DNA from: an uncultured bacterium
GTDB taxonomy: Bacteria > Pseudomonadota > Alphaproteobacteria > Rhodospirillales > Rhodospirillaceae
Assembly: GCA_903888485.1 (NCBI GenBank)
Contig: CAISTS010000045.1
Coordinates: 1-64,000 of the forward strand
Length of the DNA stretch: 64,000 nt
Direction: 5' to 3'
The notes under the pieces were generated by a model that ran no database searches, had not been told where the DNA came from, and was given only the letters and a program-made list of their open reading frames with translations. Below, in pieces: positions 31,569 to 40,318 of the stretch; position 1 is the stretch's first letter; every line of letters starts with the position of its first letter. The position numbers and the translations under genes were made by a program.

Positions 31569-31594
31569 GGAACGATTTCCGTAGCGGGGTCGTT
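31569..31594 (+). promoter_or_regulatory. exact EcfG-type promoter of the BON-domain gene
   Basis: GGAAC (31569-31573), 17-base spacer, CGTT (31591-31594), 51 bases before the ATG at 31646. Confidence 0.78.
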
Positions 31595-31645
31595 GAATCG
31601 CCAGAACGGTCGCCGCGTGTGCGGTGCCCCAGCTTGGAGATATCA

Positions 31646-31978
31646 ATGACCCAATTCAAATTTGCTTTCGTGGCCTTGGCGCTGCCTTTTGCGCTCGCCG
31701 CATGTGGCGGCGGCTACTACCAACGCAGCGCTGAGGCTGACTATCTGGACAGCCGCGGAGAAGCGCTCGAAGACGCGGCGCTGACTTCGAAGGTCGCGGC
31801 GCTCATCACCGAAGACACGACGCTGCGCGGCTCCGAGATCCGCGTCCGGACCTTCGGCAATCGGGTGAACCTCGACGGCTTTGTGCGCAGCCCGGGCGAC
31901 CGCCGTCACGCGGAAGGCCTGGCTTACAGCGTGCCGGGCGTAGCCGACGTCGATAATGATTTGGAAGTAAACTACTAA
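31646..31978 (+). CDS. BON-domain lipoprotein
   Basis: A 110-residue protein. The N terminus MTQFKFAFVALALPFALAAC is a lipoprotein signal with lipobox LAAC (Cys 20). Residues about 45-110 form one BON domain: DAALTSKVAALITEDTTLRG, SEIRVRTFGNRVNLDGFVRS and AEGLAYSVPGVADVDNDLEV. BON domains bind membranes; OsmY-type proteins with this fold are classic osmotic-stress responders. An exact EcfG promoter precedes it. It ends at 31978, immediately against the stop codon of cysNC on the opposite strand, with no terminator between. Confidence 0.88.
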   Translation: MTQFKFAFVALALPFALAACGGGYYQRSAEADYLDSRGEALEDAALTSKVAALITEDTTLRGSEIRVRTFGNRVNLDGFVRSPGDRRHAEGLAYSVPGVADVDNDLEVNY

Positions 31979-33913
31979 CTACGCCGTAGGCGTTGTGTCC
32001 TCGGGGACGCGGTAGCCCATGAGCATGCCGCGTTCCTCGAGCTGACGCAGAATAAACGCCGCGGCTTCTTCCGCCGACATCTGCGTCGTATCGATCGTGA
32101 CTTCAGGCTTTTCTGGCCGCTCATAAGGCGAGCTGATGCCCGAGAAATTCTTGAGTTCACCGGCGCGCGCTTTTTTGTACAACCCCTTAGGATCGCGTTT
32201 CTCGGACTCCGCCAGCGGGGTGTCGATGAACACTTCGAGGAATTCGCCGTCCTGCAACAGATCGCGGGCAAGGCGGCGTTCGGCCCGGAAGGGCGAGATG
32301 AACGACACCAGCGTGATAAGCCCGGCATCGACCATGAGCTTGGCGACTTCGGCGACGCGGCGGATATTTTCCACCCGATCAGTATCCGAGAAGCCGAGGT
32401 CGCGGTTGAGGCCATGGCGCACATTGTCGCCGTCGAGCATGTACGTGTGACGGCCTAGCGCATAGAGCTGCTTCTCGACCAAGTTAGCGATGGTTGACTT
32501 CCCCGAACCTGACAGCCCGGTGAACCACAGCACGCAGGCTTTCTGACCCTTGAGCGCGGCGCGCGAGGATTTGTCGACATCGACGGCCTGCCAATGAATG
32601 TTATCGGCCCGGCGCAGCGCGAACTGCAGCATGCCGGCGCCAACGGTGGCGTTGGTCATGCGGTCGATCAGGATGAAGCCGCCGGTGTCTTTGTTTTCCG
32701 TGTAAGCGTCGAAGGGCACCGCCTGTTCGGTGCTGATGTTGACGCTGCCGATCTCGTTGAGCTCGAGTGACTTGGCGGCGAGCTGCTCCAAGGTGTTGAC
32801 GTTGACCTTGTGCTTGATCTCGGTGATCGACGCCGGAATCACGCGCGCACCGATCTTCAGCCAGTAGGGCCGGCCGGGCAGCATTGGCGCATCGCTCATC
32901 CACACCAAAGTGGCGTTGAACTGATCGGCAACGGCGGCCGGGCCATCGGCGCCGGCGAGCAAATCGCCGCGACTGATGTCGATCTCGTCCTTGAGCGTGA
33001 TGGTCACCGACTGACCGGCGACAGCTTGTTGCAAGTCGCCGTCTTTGGTGACGATGCGCACGACCTTGCTCTCGCGCGACGACGGCAACGCACGGATGCG
33101 GTCACCGGGGCGTACGACGCCCGAGACGATCTGGCCCGAGAAGCCGCGGAAATCCAGGTCGGGGCGGTTGACCCACTGCACCCACATGCGGAACGGCGCG
33201 CTCTGAATGTTGCTCGCGATCTCCACCGTCTCGAGGTGGTGCATCAGCGTCGGGCCCTTGTACCAGGGCGTGGCGTCGCTGGGCGCGGTGATGTTGTCGC
33301 CTTTGAGGCCCGAGATCGGAATGGCGAGCACGTTCTCGAAGCCGATCTGTTTGGCGAACTTGGCGTAGTCGGCGACAATCTTGTCGAAGGTTTCCTGCGA
33401 GTAGCCAACCAGGTCCATCTTATTGATGGCCAGCACGACGTTCTTGATGCCGATGAGCGAGACCAGGAACGAATGGCGGCGGGTCTGCACCAGCACACCT
33501 TTGCGCGCATCCATGAGTATCACGGCGAGGTCGGCGGTCGAAGCGCCGGTGATCATGTTGCGGGTGTACTGTTCGTGGCCGGGCGTGTCGGCGACGATGA
33601 ACTTGCGCTTTTCGGTCGAGAAGAAACGGTAGGCGACGTCGATGGTGATGCCTTGCTCGCGCTCGGCGGCGAGGCCATCCACCAGCAGGGCGAAATCGAT
33701 CTCGCCGCCCTGCGTGCCGACCTTCTTGGAATCACTTTCCAGGGCCGCGAGTTGATCCTCGAAGATCATCTTCGAGTCATAGAGCAGGCGCCCGATCAGC
33801 GTCGATTTGCCGTCGTCGACGCTGCCGCAGGTGATGAAGCGCAGGAGGCCCTTGTTCTGGTGGACCTCCAGATACTTCAGAATGTCTTTCTCGATGAGTT
33901 CGGAGACATCCAT
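31979..33913 (-). CDS. cysNC: bifunctional sulfate adenylyltransferase subunit 1 / adenylylsulfate kinase
   Basis: A 644-residue fusion. Residues 1-435 are CysN, the GTPase subunit of ATP sulfurylase: P-loop [31 protein letters not shown] and the NKMD motif in [10 protein letters not shown]. Residues about 450-640 are CysC, APS kinase: P-loop [38 protein letters not shown], and the lid [20 protein letters not shown]. The ATG at 33913 gives the usual N terminus; the in-frame extension to 34321 overlaps cysD and is spurious. It overlaps cysD by one base (ATGA-type), forming a tight cysD-cysNC operon that activates sulfate to APS and PAPS. Confidence 0.95.
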   Translation of the reverse strand: MDVSELIEKDILKYLEVHQNKGLLRFITCGSVDDGKSTLIGRLLYDSKMIFEDQLAALESDSKKVGTQGGEIDFALLVDGLAAEREQGITIDVAYRFFSTEKRKFIVADTPGHEQYTRNMITGASTADLAVILMDARKGVLVQTRRHSFLVSLIGIKNVVLAINKMDLVGYSQETFDKIVADYAKFAKQIGFENVLAIPISGLKGDNITAPSDATPWYKGPTLMHHLETVEIASNIQSAPFRMWVQWVNRPDLDFRGFSGQIVSGVVRPGDRIRALPSSRESKVVRIVTKDGDLQQAVAGQSVTITLKDEIDISRGDLLAGADGPAAVADQFNATLVWMSDAPMLPGRPYWLKIGARVIPASITEIKHKVNVNTLEQLAAKSLELNEIGSVNISTEQAVPFDAYTENKDTGGFILIDRMTNATVGAGMLQFALRRADNIHWQAVDVDKSSRAALKGQKACVLWFTGLSGSGKSTIANLVEKQLYALGRHTYMLDGDNVRHGLNRDLGFSDTDRVENIRRVAEVAKLMVDAGLITLVSFISPFRAERRLARDLLQDGEFLEVFIDTPLAESEKRDPKGLYKKARAGELKNFSGISSPYERPEKPEVTIDTTQMSAEEAAAFILRQLEERGMLMGYRVPEDTTPTA

Positions 33914-34815
33914 CAGAAGTAGCCCTCTTGCTTCTTCTTTTCCATGGATGCGGCCTGATCGTGATCGATGACACGGCCCTGGCGCTCGGAGCTCTTGGTC
34001 AGCAGCATTTCCTGGATGATATCGGGCAGTGTCGCGGCGGTGCTCTCGACAGCGCCGGTCAGCGGATAGCAGCCGAGAGTGCGGAAGCGCACGCTCTTCA
34101 TCATCGGCTTCTCGCCGGGAAGCAGTGGCATGCGCTCGTCGTCGACCATGATCAAGGTGCCGCCGCGTTCGACCACCGGGCGCACGGCCGAATAATACAG
34201 CGGCACGATCGGAATCTTTTCCAAGTAGATGTATTGCCAGATGTCCAGCTCGGTCCAGTTGGAGATCGGGAACACGCGGATGCTTTCGCCCTTGTGCTTC
34301 TTGGCGTTGTAGAGACGCCACAGCTCGGGGCGCTGCTGCTTCGGGTCCCAGCGATGCTGCGCGGAGCGGAAGGAGAAGATGCGCTCCTTGGCGCGGCTCT
34401 TCTCTTCGTCGCGGCGGGCGCCGCCAAAGGCGGCGTCGAATTTATATTTGTCCAAAGCCTGCTTGAGGCCTTCGGTTTTCCACATATCGGTGTGCAGCGC
34501 CGAGCCGTGGTCGAAGGGGTTGATGTTCTTCGCCAGCGCCTCGGGGTTTTTGTAGACCAGGAGTTCGAAGCCCAGTTCCTTGGCCATGCGCTCGCGCATC
34601 TCGTACATGGCATTGAACTTCCATGTCGTATCGACGTGCAGAAGCGGGAAGGGCGGCTTCGACGGATAGAACGCTTTGGCGGCCAGGTGCAGCATCACGG
34701 CGCTGTCCTTGCCAATGGAATAGAGCATCACCGGGTTGTCGCACTCGGCGACAACCTCGCGCATGATGTGGATGCTCTCAGCTTCGAGGCGCTGGAGATT
34801 GGTTAGGCCCGGCAT
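33913..34815 (-). CDS. cysD: sulfate adenylyltransferase subunit 2
   Basis: A 300-residue PP-loop enzyme that adenylates sulfate with ATP, together with CysN. Motifs: [20 protein letters not shown], the PP-loop region [54 protein letters not shown] and the C-terminal [13 protein letters not shown] plus [12 protein letters not shown]. Full length, standard start at 34815. First gene of cysD-cysNC. The gap of about 170 bases before it should hold the promoter; I see no recognisable operator there. Confidence 0.95.
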   Translation of the reverse strand: MPGLTNLQRLEAESIHIMREVVAECDNPVMLYSIGKDSAVMLHLAAKAFYPSKPPFPLLHVDTTWKFNAMYEMRERMAKELGFELLVYKNPEALAKNINPFDHGSALHTDMWKTEGLKQALDKYKFDAAFGGARRDEEKSRAKERIFSFRSAQHRWDPKQQRPELWRLYNAKKHKGESIRVFPISNWTELDIWQYIYLEKIPIVPLYYSAVRPVVERGGTLIMVDDERMPLLPGEKPMMKSVRFRTLGCYPLTGAVESTAATLPDIIQEMLLTKSSERQGRVIDHDQAASMEKKKQEGYF

Positions 34816-34984
34816 TCTCGTTCATCCCAGACTCGCCCGCCCGCAAGAGGCAGGGGGCCAGCGGGGCCTTACCTAATGCAAATCCGGGCGTGTCGCCGGG
34901 GGTTGCGGGCGAATCCGCGGCTCCCGTCGCCCAAACGGGGGCATCGTTTTTGCTTTCCGGCGCAAAGGAGAAGAAAAATCTCCG

Positions 34985-36001
34985 TTAGCGCAGCCGGGGC
35001 GGGTACATCAGTCCGCCGTCGGTCCAGAGCCTGTTGAGCCCGCGCTCGAGCTTGATGGGGCTGCCGGCGCCCACGTTTCGGTCGAACATCTCGGCGTAGT
35101 TGCCGACGGTCTTGATGATGTTATAGGCCCAGCGCTCATCGAGGCCGAGCGCCTTGCCGTTGCCGGGGACCTTGCCGAGGAACTGCTGCACCTCGAGTTC
35201 CTCGCGCGCCAAGGCTTCATCGACGTTCTGCGACGTGATGCCGTATTCCTCGGCGATGAGCTGCGCGAACAGGCTCCAGCGCACGATCTCGAAGAATTGG
35301 TCGTCGCCTTGACGCACGAGCGGCGCGAGCGGCTCCTTCGAGATCATGTCGGGCAGGATGTCGTAGGCTTCCGCGCCGCCAGCCATGCCCGCGCGCGCGG
35401 CCCCCAGCCACGAGATGTCGGCGGAGAAAGCCGCGCATTTGCCGCTCTTGAGAGCCTGTTCGGCCTCTAAATCGGTGCTGATGCGCACGGCGCGCGGTTT
35501 CAAGCCGCTCATCCGGAAATAGGTCTCGACGGTGGTCGCGTGCATCTCCACGGCCTGCACGCAGACCGGCTTGTCGTCGAGCTGCTTGGGGCTCGTGATG
35601 CCGCTGCCTTTGGGCACCATGAAGCCCTGGCCGTCGTAGAAATTGATCGGGCCGAACATCAGTCCGTTGCCGGTCGCCCGCGTTAGAGACCAGGTGATGC
35701 GCCGCGCGACAATGTCGATCTCGCCGGCGCCTTCGCGCAGCTGGGCGACGTTGCGGGCCTCGATGTACTTCACCTTGTCGGGTGTGCCAAAGATCGCCGC
35801 CGACACGGCGCGGCAGAGGTCCACGTCCATGCCGCGCGCGCCTTCCTGGATGCTGACGCTCGCGAAGCCGCGCACCACGGGATAGATGCCGCAGGCGAGG
35901 TAGCCCTTTTCACGCACTTTGAGGACGCGCTCGGCGGCGGCGGCTGGCTGCGCCAGCGCTAAGGCCGCGGCGGCGAGCAGAAGGGGGGTAAAGAGGTTCA
36001 T
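34985..36001 (-). CDS. amino-acid ABC transporter substrate-binding protein (AapJ-like)
   Basis: A 338-residue periplasmic binding protein with a signal peptide (cleavage near AAA-E). The family signature of general L-amino-acid binding proteins (AapJ/BztA) is clear: VREKGYLACGIYPVVRGFAS, GMDVDLCRAVSAAIFG, RRITWSLTRATGNGLMFGPI, YDGQGFMVPKG and DERWAYNIIKTVGNYAEMFD, with the C-terminal GLNRLWTDGGLMYPPRLR. It delivers amino acids to an inner-membrane ABC importer, but no permease or ATPase genes are adjacent, so it is an orphan here. GVN-type residues are altered compared with AapJ, so ligand specificity is open. Confidence 0.87.
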   Translation of the reverse strand: MNLFTPLLLAAAALALAQPAAAAERVLKVREKGYLACGIYPVVRGFASVSIQEGARGMDVDLCRAVSAAIFGTPDKVKYIEARNVAQLREGAGEIDIVARRITWSLTRATGNGLMFGPINFYDGQGFMVPKGSGITSPKQLDDKPVCVQAVEMHATTVETYFRMSGLKPRAVRISTDLEAEQALKSGKCAAFSADISWLGAARAGMAGGAEAYDILPDMISKEPLAPLVRQGDDQFFEIVRWSLFAQLIAEEYGITSQNVDEALAREELEVQQFLGKVPGNGKALGLDERWAYNIIKTVGNYAEMFDRNVGAGSPIKLERGLNRLWTDGGLMYPPRLR

Positions 36002-36184
36002 CGGCTATCATAACCCACTGGCGAAAAGGGCCTAAATCCGGTTGTACCGGCGTTCTGGGGCGAAAACGGGGCGCTGGGGCGGTTTGCAGCTGACATAGAA
36101 ATTTATTTTGCAGTGCGGCCGACCGGTAGGGGAACGTTATTCAGAATGCCGGGCCGGGAGGGGGAATCGGAGAAGAATGTTTCA

Positions 36185-36238
36185 TTTCAGGCATGCTAGG
36201 CCTATGTCTCGCCCGCTCGCGCGGTAGGCCGCCTGAAA
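36185..36238 (+). promoter_or_regulatory. structured leader upstream of cobA (two-part stem-loop)
   Basis: TTTCAGGC (36185-36192) pairs perfectly with GCCTGAAA (36231-36238). Inside, GGCCTA (36199-36204) pairs with TAGGCC (36225-36230), leaving a six-base bulge on the 5' side only and a 20-base apical loop. It lies 43 bases before the GTG of cobA and has no T-run, so it is not a terminator. It may be a regulatory leader or an operator. Confidence 0.45.
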
Positions 36239-36281
36239 AAGTGACGGCCCGCCCAAGCGTATACAAGAACAAGGACAGACC

Positions 36282-37088
36282 GTGAGCAGTTTGGATCTTC
36301 TGTTTGGCGCTGCCGCTAGCAGCGTCCGCGATAATGGCACCCGCAAGGTGACGCTGGTCGGCGCTGGCCCCGGCGACCCGGGCCTATTGACGCGCAAAGG
36401 GTACGACGCGCTGCAGAGCGCCGACGTGGTGTTCTTCGACGAACTGGTCTCACCCGAGATCGTCGATCTGCTTCCCGCGCACGCACGCTGCATCTATGTC
36501 GGCAAGCCGTGCAAGTCTGTGGCGATTTCGCAGGGCGATATCGTACAGCAACTTATCACCGCCGCGCGCGCGGGCCTGAAGGTCGTGCGCCTCAAGGGCG
36601 GCGATCCCATGGTGTTCGGTCGCGGCGCCGAAGAAATCGAAGCCCTGCACGCCGCCGGCATCGAAACCGATGTTGTGCCGGGTATCACCTCGGCCAGCGG
36701 TGCGGCTGCTTCGACGCGCATCTCGCTGACCCATCGTGATTACGCGGCGCAGGTAGCGTTCGTCACGGCGGCGCGCCGTGAAGGCGAACTCGCCGAGGTG
36801 CGCGGTCTCGCCGGCGCTGGGCGCACGCTCGTGGTTTACATGGGCATCGCCCGCGCTGCGGCGCTCCGCGATGCGTTCATCGCCGACGGCGTCTTGGCCG
36901 ATCTGCCCATCGCCATTGTCGAGAACGCAACGCGCCCCGACGAGCGCGTTGTCATCACCTCTGTTCAAAACTTGCCCGAAGCGGTGGCCGTGAATGCCAT
37001 CCGCAGCCCGGCGCTGTTCATCGTCGGCGACGTGGTGCGCACTTATGTGCCCGCAGCCGGCGAAACCGCCGCCGCTGTGAAGGCATAG
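36282..37088 (+). CDS. cobA: uroporphyrinogen-III C-methyltransferase (SUMT)
   Basis: A 268-residue SAM-dependent enzyme that makes precorrin-2 from uroporphyrinogen III, the first step to siroheme. Motifs: KVTLVGAGPGDPGLLTRKGY, ADVVFFDELVSPEIVDLL, the SAM-site VRLKGGDPMVFGRGAEE, and VVPGITSASGAAASTRISLT with THRDYA. It is the methyltransferase half only; the oxidase half of CysG is a separate gene at 42067. The start is GTG at 36282. First gene of the long plus-strand sulfite-reduction/siroheme operon. Some members also serve cobalamin synthesis, but no other cob genes are present. Confidence 0.92.
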   Translation: MSSLDLLFGAAASSVRDNGTRKVTLVGAGPGDPGLLTRKGYDALQSADVVFFDELVSPEIVDLLPAHARCIYVGKPCKSVAISQGDIVQQLITAARAGLKVVRLKGGDPMVFGRGAEEIEALHAAGIETDVVPGITSASGAAASTRISLTHRDYAAQVAFVTAARREGELAEVRGLAGAGRTLVVYMGIARAAALRDAFIADGVLADLPIAIVENATRPDERVVITSVQNLPEAVAVNAIRSPALFIVGDVVRTYVPAAGETAAAVKA

Positions 37089-37093
37089 GGCCC

Positions 37094-37417
37094 ATGCATA
37101 TGTCGAACGCCAAGGTTATCAACAAAGTCCTGACTGCCAACCGTCTGCGCAATGGCGAGACCGTCTACTACACGCCCGCCGGTGAATGGGTGCTCTATGT
37201 CAGCCAGGCGCGCGTGGCGACCACGCAAGAAGAAGCTGACGAACTCGCCAAGATCGGCGCCGCCGCCTATGCCGCTAATCTTGTGATTGACGTTGCCGTG
37301 ATCGACGTCACCCCTGGCGCCGAGAAGAAGCCATCCCATATCCGTGAACTGATCCGTGCCACAGGTCCGACGGTGCGCGCCGACCTGAACAAGCCGATCA
37401 CGCCGCCCAAAAAGTAG
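37094..37417 (+). CDS. DUF2849-family protein
   Basis: A 107-residue soluble protein, MHMSNAKVINKVLTANRLRN, GETVYYTPAGEWVLYVSQAR and on. The pattern VLTANRLxxGxVVYxxxxGxW is that of DUF2849, a small family found almost only between cobA/cysG and cysI in alphaproteobacteria. It starts five bases after cobA (ATG at 37094, or a second ATG at 37100) and ends nine bases before cysI. Its role is unknown; conserved position suggests it assists sulfite reductase (inference). Confidence 0.85.
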   Translation: MHMSNAKVINKVLTANRLRNGETVYYTPAGEWVLYVSQARVATTQEEADELAKIGAAAYAANLVIDVAVIDVTPGAEKKPSHIRELIRATGPTVRADLNKPITPPKK

Positions 37418-37426
37418 AGACTGCCC

Positions 37427-39085
37427 GTGTACATCTACGACAAATTCGATCATGCCATCACCAGCGAGCGGGTTGCCGAGTTCAGCCAGCAGGTGACGCG
37501 CCGCCTTGCCGGCGAGCTGTCGGAAGACCAGTTCCGCCCCTTGCGCCTGATGAATGGCCTGTACCTGCAGCTGCACGCCTACATGCTGCGCGTCGCCATT
37601 CCTTACGGCACGCTCTCGACCAAGCAGCTGCGCAAGCTGGCCGACATCGCCAAGAAATACGACCGCGACTACGGCCATTTCACGACGCGCCAGAATCTCC
37701 AATACAATTGGATCAAGCTGGAGCAGGTGCCCGAGATCCTGGCCGAGCTTGGCAGCGTCGAGATGCACGCCAATCAGACCTCGGGCAATTGCATCCGCAA
37801 CGTCACCGCCGACCAGTTTGCCGGCGTCGCTGGCGACGAAGTTGAAGACCCGCGCATCATTTCCGAAGTCATCCGCCAGTGGTCGACGTTCCACCCGGAA
37901 TTCTCGTTCCTGCCGCGCAAGTTTAAGTTCGCGGTGACCGGTGCGGCCAAAGATCGCGCCGCCATCCAGTTCCACGATATCGGCATCCACATCGTCAAGA
38001 ACGACGCCGGGGAGATCGGCTACGCCGTCTATGTCGGCGGCGGCATGGGCCGCACGCCGGTGGTCGCGCCGTTGATCAAGCCCTTCGTTGCGCGCCACGA
38101 GCTGCTGTCGTATCTCGAGGCCTGCTTGCGCGTCTACAACATGCACGGCCGGCGCGACAACATCTACAAGGCGCGCATCAAGATTCTCGTGCGCGATCTC
38201 GGCCCTGTTGAGTACGCCCGCCAGGTCGAAGAGATGTGGCCGCTGACGCGCGCATCCGGTGTCGATGTGCCGGCCGCCGAAGTTGCGCGCATCCAGGCCT
38301 TCTTCGCCCCGCCCGTCTACGAGACGATCAAGGAACCGGTCGCGGCCTTCGAAGAGTCCAAGAAAAGGGACAAGGCCTTCGCCAATTGGGTGAAGAACAA
38401 CGTGCACCCGCACAAGGTGCCCGGTTATGGCGCGGTGACGATATCGCTGAAGCCCATCGGCGGCATTCCTGGCGATGCGTCAAGCGCACAGATGCACCAG
38501 ATCGCCGACCTCTCGGACAAGTACAGCCTGGGCGAAGTGCGCGTCACCCACGTGCAGAACCTCGTGCTGCCCAACGTCAAGCAGGCCGATCTCTTCGCAG
38601 TCTGGCAGCGCCTGGGCGAGATCGGTTTTGCCGAATCAAACATTGGCCTCATCACCGACATCATCGCCTGCCCGGGGCTCGATTATTGCTCGCTGGCCAA
38701 TGCGCGTTCGATCGCGATCGCGCAGCGCCTGTCCGAGCACTTTGCCGATGTCGACCGTCAGCACGACATCGGCAGCCTGCAGATCAAGATTTCGGGCTGC
38801 ATCAACGCTTGCGGTCATCACCATGCCGGCCACATCGGCATCCTCGGCGTCGACCGCGCGGGGCAGGAGCTCTATCAGCTCACACTGGGCGGCGCGGGCG
38901 ACGAGACGGCCAGCATCGGCACGCTCATCGGACCCGGCTTCACGTCCGACGACGTGGTTGGCGCGATCGACAAGGTTGTCGAAACCTATCGCGGCCTGCG
39001 CCAGAACGCGGGCGAGACTTTCATCGAGGCCTACCGCCGCGTCGGCCCGGCGCCGTTCAAGGAGGCCCTCTATGGCCGTCGTTGA
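37427..39085 (+). CDS. cysI: siroheme-containing nitrite/sulfite reductase (assimilatory sulfite reductase type)
   Basis: A 552-residue enzyme with two ferredoxin-reductase-like half-domains and a siroheme/4Fe-4S site. It carries the first repeat GHFTTRQNLQYNWIKLEQVP with SGNCIRNVTAD, the second VRVTHVQNLVLPNV, and the cluster-ligand motif CPGLDYCSLANARS plus GCINACGHHHAGHIG. It reduces sulfite to sulfide with six electrons. No CysJ flavoprotein gene is nearby, so ferredoxin is the probable donor. Nitrite reductase of the same family cannot be excluded by motifs, but the flanking cysH, DUF934 and siroheme genes favour sulfite. The start is GTG at 37427. It overlaps the DUF934 gene by 14 bases. 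Confidence 0.92.
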   Translation: MYIYDKFDHAITSERVAEFSQQVTRRLAGELSEDQFRPLRLMNGLYLQLHAYMLRVAIPYGTLSTKQLRKLADIAKKYDRDYGHFTTRQNLQYNWIKLEQVPEILAELGSVEMHANQTSGNCIRNVTADQFAGVAGDEVEDPRIISEVIRQWSTFHPEFSFLPRKFKFAVTGAAKDRAAIQFHDIGIHIVKNDAGEIGYAVYVGGGMGRTPVVAPLIKPFVARHELLSYLEACLRVYNMHGRRDNIYKARIKILVRDLGPVEYARQVEEMWPLTRASGVDVPAAEVARIQAFFAPPVYETIKEPVAAFEESKKRDKAFANWVKNNVHPHKVPGYGAVTISLKPIGGIPGDASSAQMHQIADLSDKYSLGEVRVTHVQNLVLPNVKQADLFAVWQRLGEIGFAESNIGLITDIIACPGLDYCSLANARSIAIAQRLSEHFADVDRQHDIGSLQIKISGCINACGHHHAGHIGILGVDRAGQELYQLTLGGAGDETASIGTLIGPGFTSDDVVGAIDKVVETYRGLRQNAGETFIEAYRRVGPAPFKEALYGRR

Positions 39086-39581
39086 TCGCGCGGGTCCCAT
39101 CGCCGATAGCTGGACGCGTTTGGCTGACGATCAGGCGCCCGCCGCCGGCGCTACGGTCATCGTTTCGTTCGCGCGGCTGAAGAACGAACACAACAGTCTG
39201 TTCTCGGCGGCCGGCAAGGTCGGCGTCGAGATTGCGGGCGACGTGAAGCTCGAGGAGCTTGAGCCCTTCCTGCCGCGTCTCGGCCTCATCGTCGTGCGCA
39301 TGAACAACATGCGCGACGGACGTTTGTTCTCTATCGGGCGGATGCTGCGCGAGAACTATAAATATGCCGCCGACATGCGCGCCGCGGGCGATCTGATCCC
39401 CGACCAAATGCTCTACCTGCTGCGCTGCGGCTTCACCTCCTTTGAGGTGAAGGACGGTTTCCCGATCGACTCGCTGCGCCGGTCGGTTGCGGCTTACACG
39501 CATTGGTATCAGCGGATCGCAAACAGCGCGACGCCGGTGACCGAGCTGCGCCATGGCGCGGCGCACGGGGGAGAGCCGTGA
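39072..39581 (+). CDS. DUF934-family protein of the sulfite reductase operon
   Basis: A 169-residue protein starting at the ATG at 39072, inside the end of cysI. Core blocks: LEELEPFLPRLGLIVVRMNN, MRDGRLFSIGRMLRENYKYA and GDLIPDQMLYLLRCGFTSFE, followed by a helix YTHWYQRI. DUF934 proteins are found next to ferredoxin-type cysI in many Proteobacteria and are thought to help electron transfer or assembly; this is unproven. Its last codon overlaps the GTG of cysH. Confidence 0.87.
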   Translation: MAVVDRAGPIADSWTRLADDQAPAAGATVIVSFARLKNEHNSLFSAAGKVGVEIAGDVKLEELEPFLPRLGLIVVRMNNMRDGRLFSIGRMLRENYKYAADMRAAGDLIPDQMLYLLRCGFTSFEVKDGFPIDSLRRSVAAYTHWYQRIANSATPVTELRHGAAHGGEP

Positions 39582-40300
39582 GCACTGCGCTCGCCCGCCG
39601 TCTCGAGCTGCTCAACGAGCGCTACGAAAGCGCCTCCCCGATCGAGGTGTTGCGCGGGACGATTGGCGAGGAGTTCCCGGGCAAGATCGCGCTGGTGTCC
39701 TCCTTTGGCACGGAGTCCGCAGCGCTGCTGCATCTCGTCGCCCAGGTCGACAAGAATCTGCCGGTGGTCTTCCTCGACACCGGCAAGCTTTTCGGCGAAA
39801 CCAAAACCTATCGCGACAAGCTTGTGAACCTGCTCGGCCTCACCGGCGTGCAGTCGATCACGCCCGATCCTGCGGCGCTGGCCGCGCGCGATCCTAAAAG
39901 TATTCTGTGGTCGCAGAACGCCGACGCCTGCTGCTTGGTGCGCAAGGTCGAGCCGCTGCAACGTGCTTTAAAGCCGTTCGATGCCTGGTTCACGGGCCGC
40001 AAGGCCTTCCAGGCCGCGACGCGTGCGGCGCTGCCGGTCTTTAAAGTCGAGAACGACAAGATCAAGATCAACCCGATCATCCGCTGGACCAAGGCCGACC
40101 TCGACGCCTACTTCGCGGCGCACGATCTGCCCCATCATCCGCTGGAGGCCGACGGTTATCTCAGCATCGGTTGCATGCCGTGCACCACGCGCGTCGAGCC
40201 TGGTGAAGATGCCCGCGCCGGCCGCTGGCGCGGCAGCGCCAAGGTCGAGTGCGGTATCCATCTTCCGGCCGGCCAAGCGCCGGCGCTCGCAGAACCCTAA
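39578..40300 (+). CDS. cysH: APS/PAPS reductase, iron-sulfur (APS-type)
   Basis: A 240-residue thioredoxin-dependent reductase that produces sulfite. The GTG at 39578 overlaps the TGA of the DUF934 gene. PP-loop-like SSFGTESAALLHLVAQ, LDTGKLFGETKTYRDKL, the Cys pair in DACCLVRKVEPLQRAL and the second pair in IGCMPCTTRVEPGEDARAGR are present. The four cysteines ligate a 4Fe-4S cluster and mark an APS reductase rather than the cluster-free PAPS type. The catalytic Cys lies in KVECGIHLP. It uses APS from CysDN directly, which makes the APS kinase half of CysNC non-essential for this step. Confidence 0.93.
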   Translation: MSTALARRLELLNERYESASPIEVLRGTIGEEFPGKIALVSSFGTESAALLHLVAQVDKNLPVVFLDTGKLFGETKTYRDKLVNLLGLTGVQSITPDPAALAARDPKSILWSQNADACCLVRKVEPLQRALKPFDAWFTGRKAFQAATRAALPVFKVENDKIKINPIIRWTKADLDAYFAAHDLPHHPLEADGYLSIGCMPCTTRVEPGEDARAGRWRGSAKVECGIHLPAGQAPALAEP

Positions 40301-40318
40301 AACAAGTCCTTTTCCAAT

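Noticed and set aside
34901-34984. Terminator downstream of the AapJ-like gene (GGAGA...TCTCC)
   Set aside because: Only a five-base stem with an A-rich loop; too weak to call.
37043-38413. 456-codon minus-strand frame
   Set aside because: Antisense shadow of DUF2849 and cysI.
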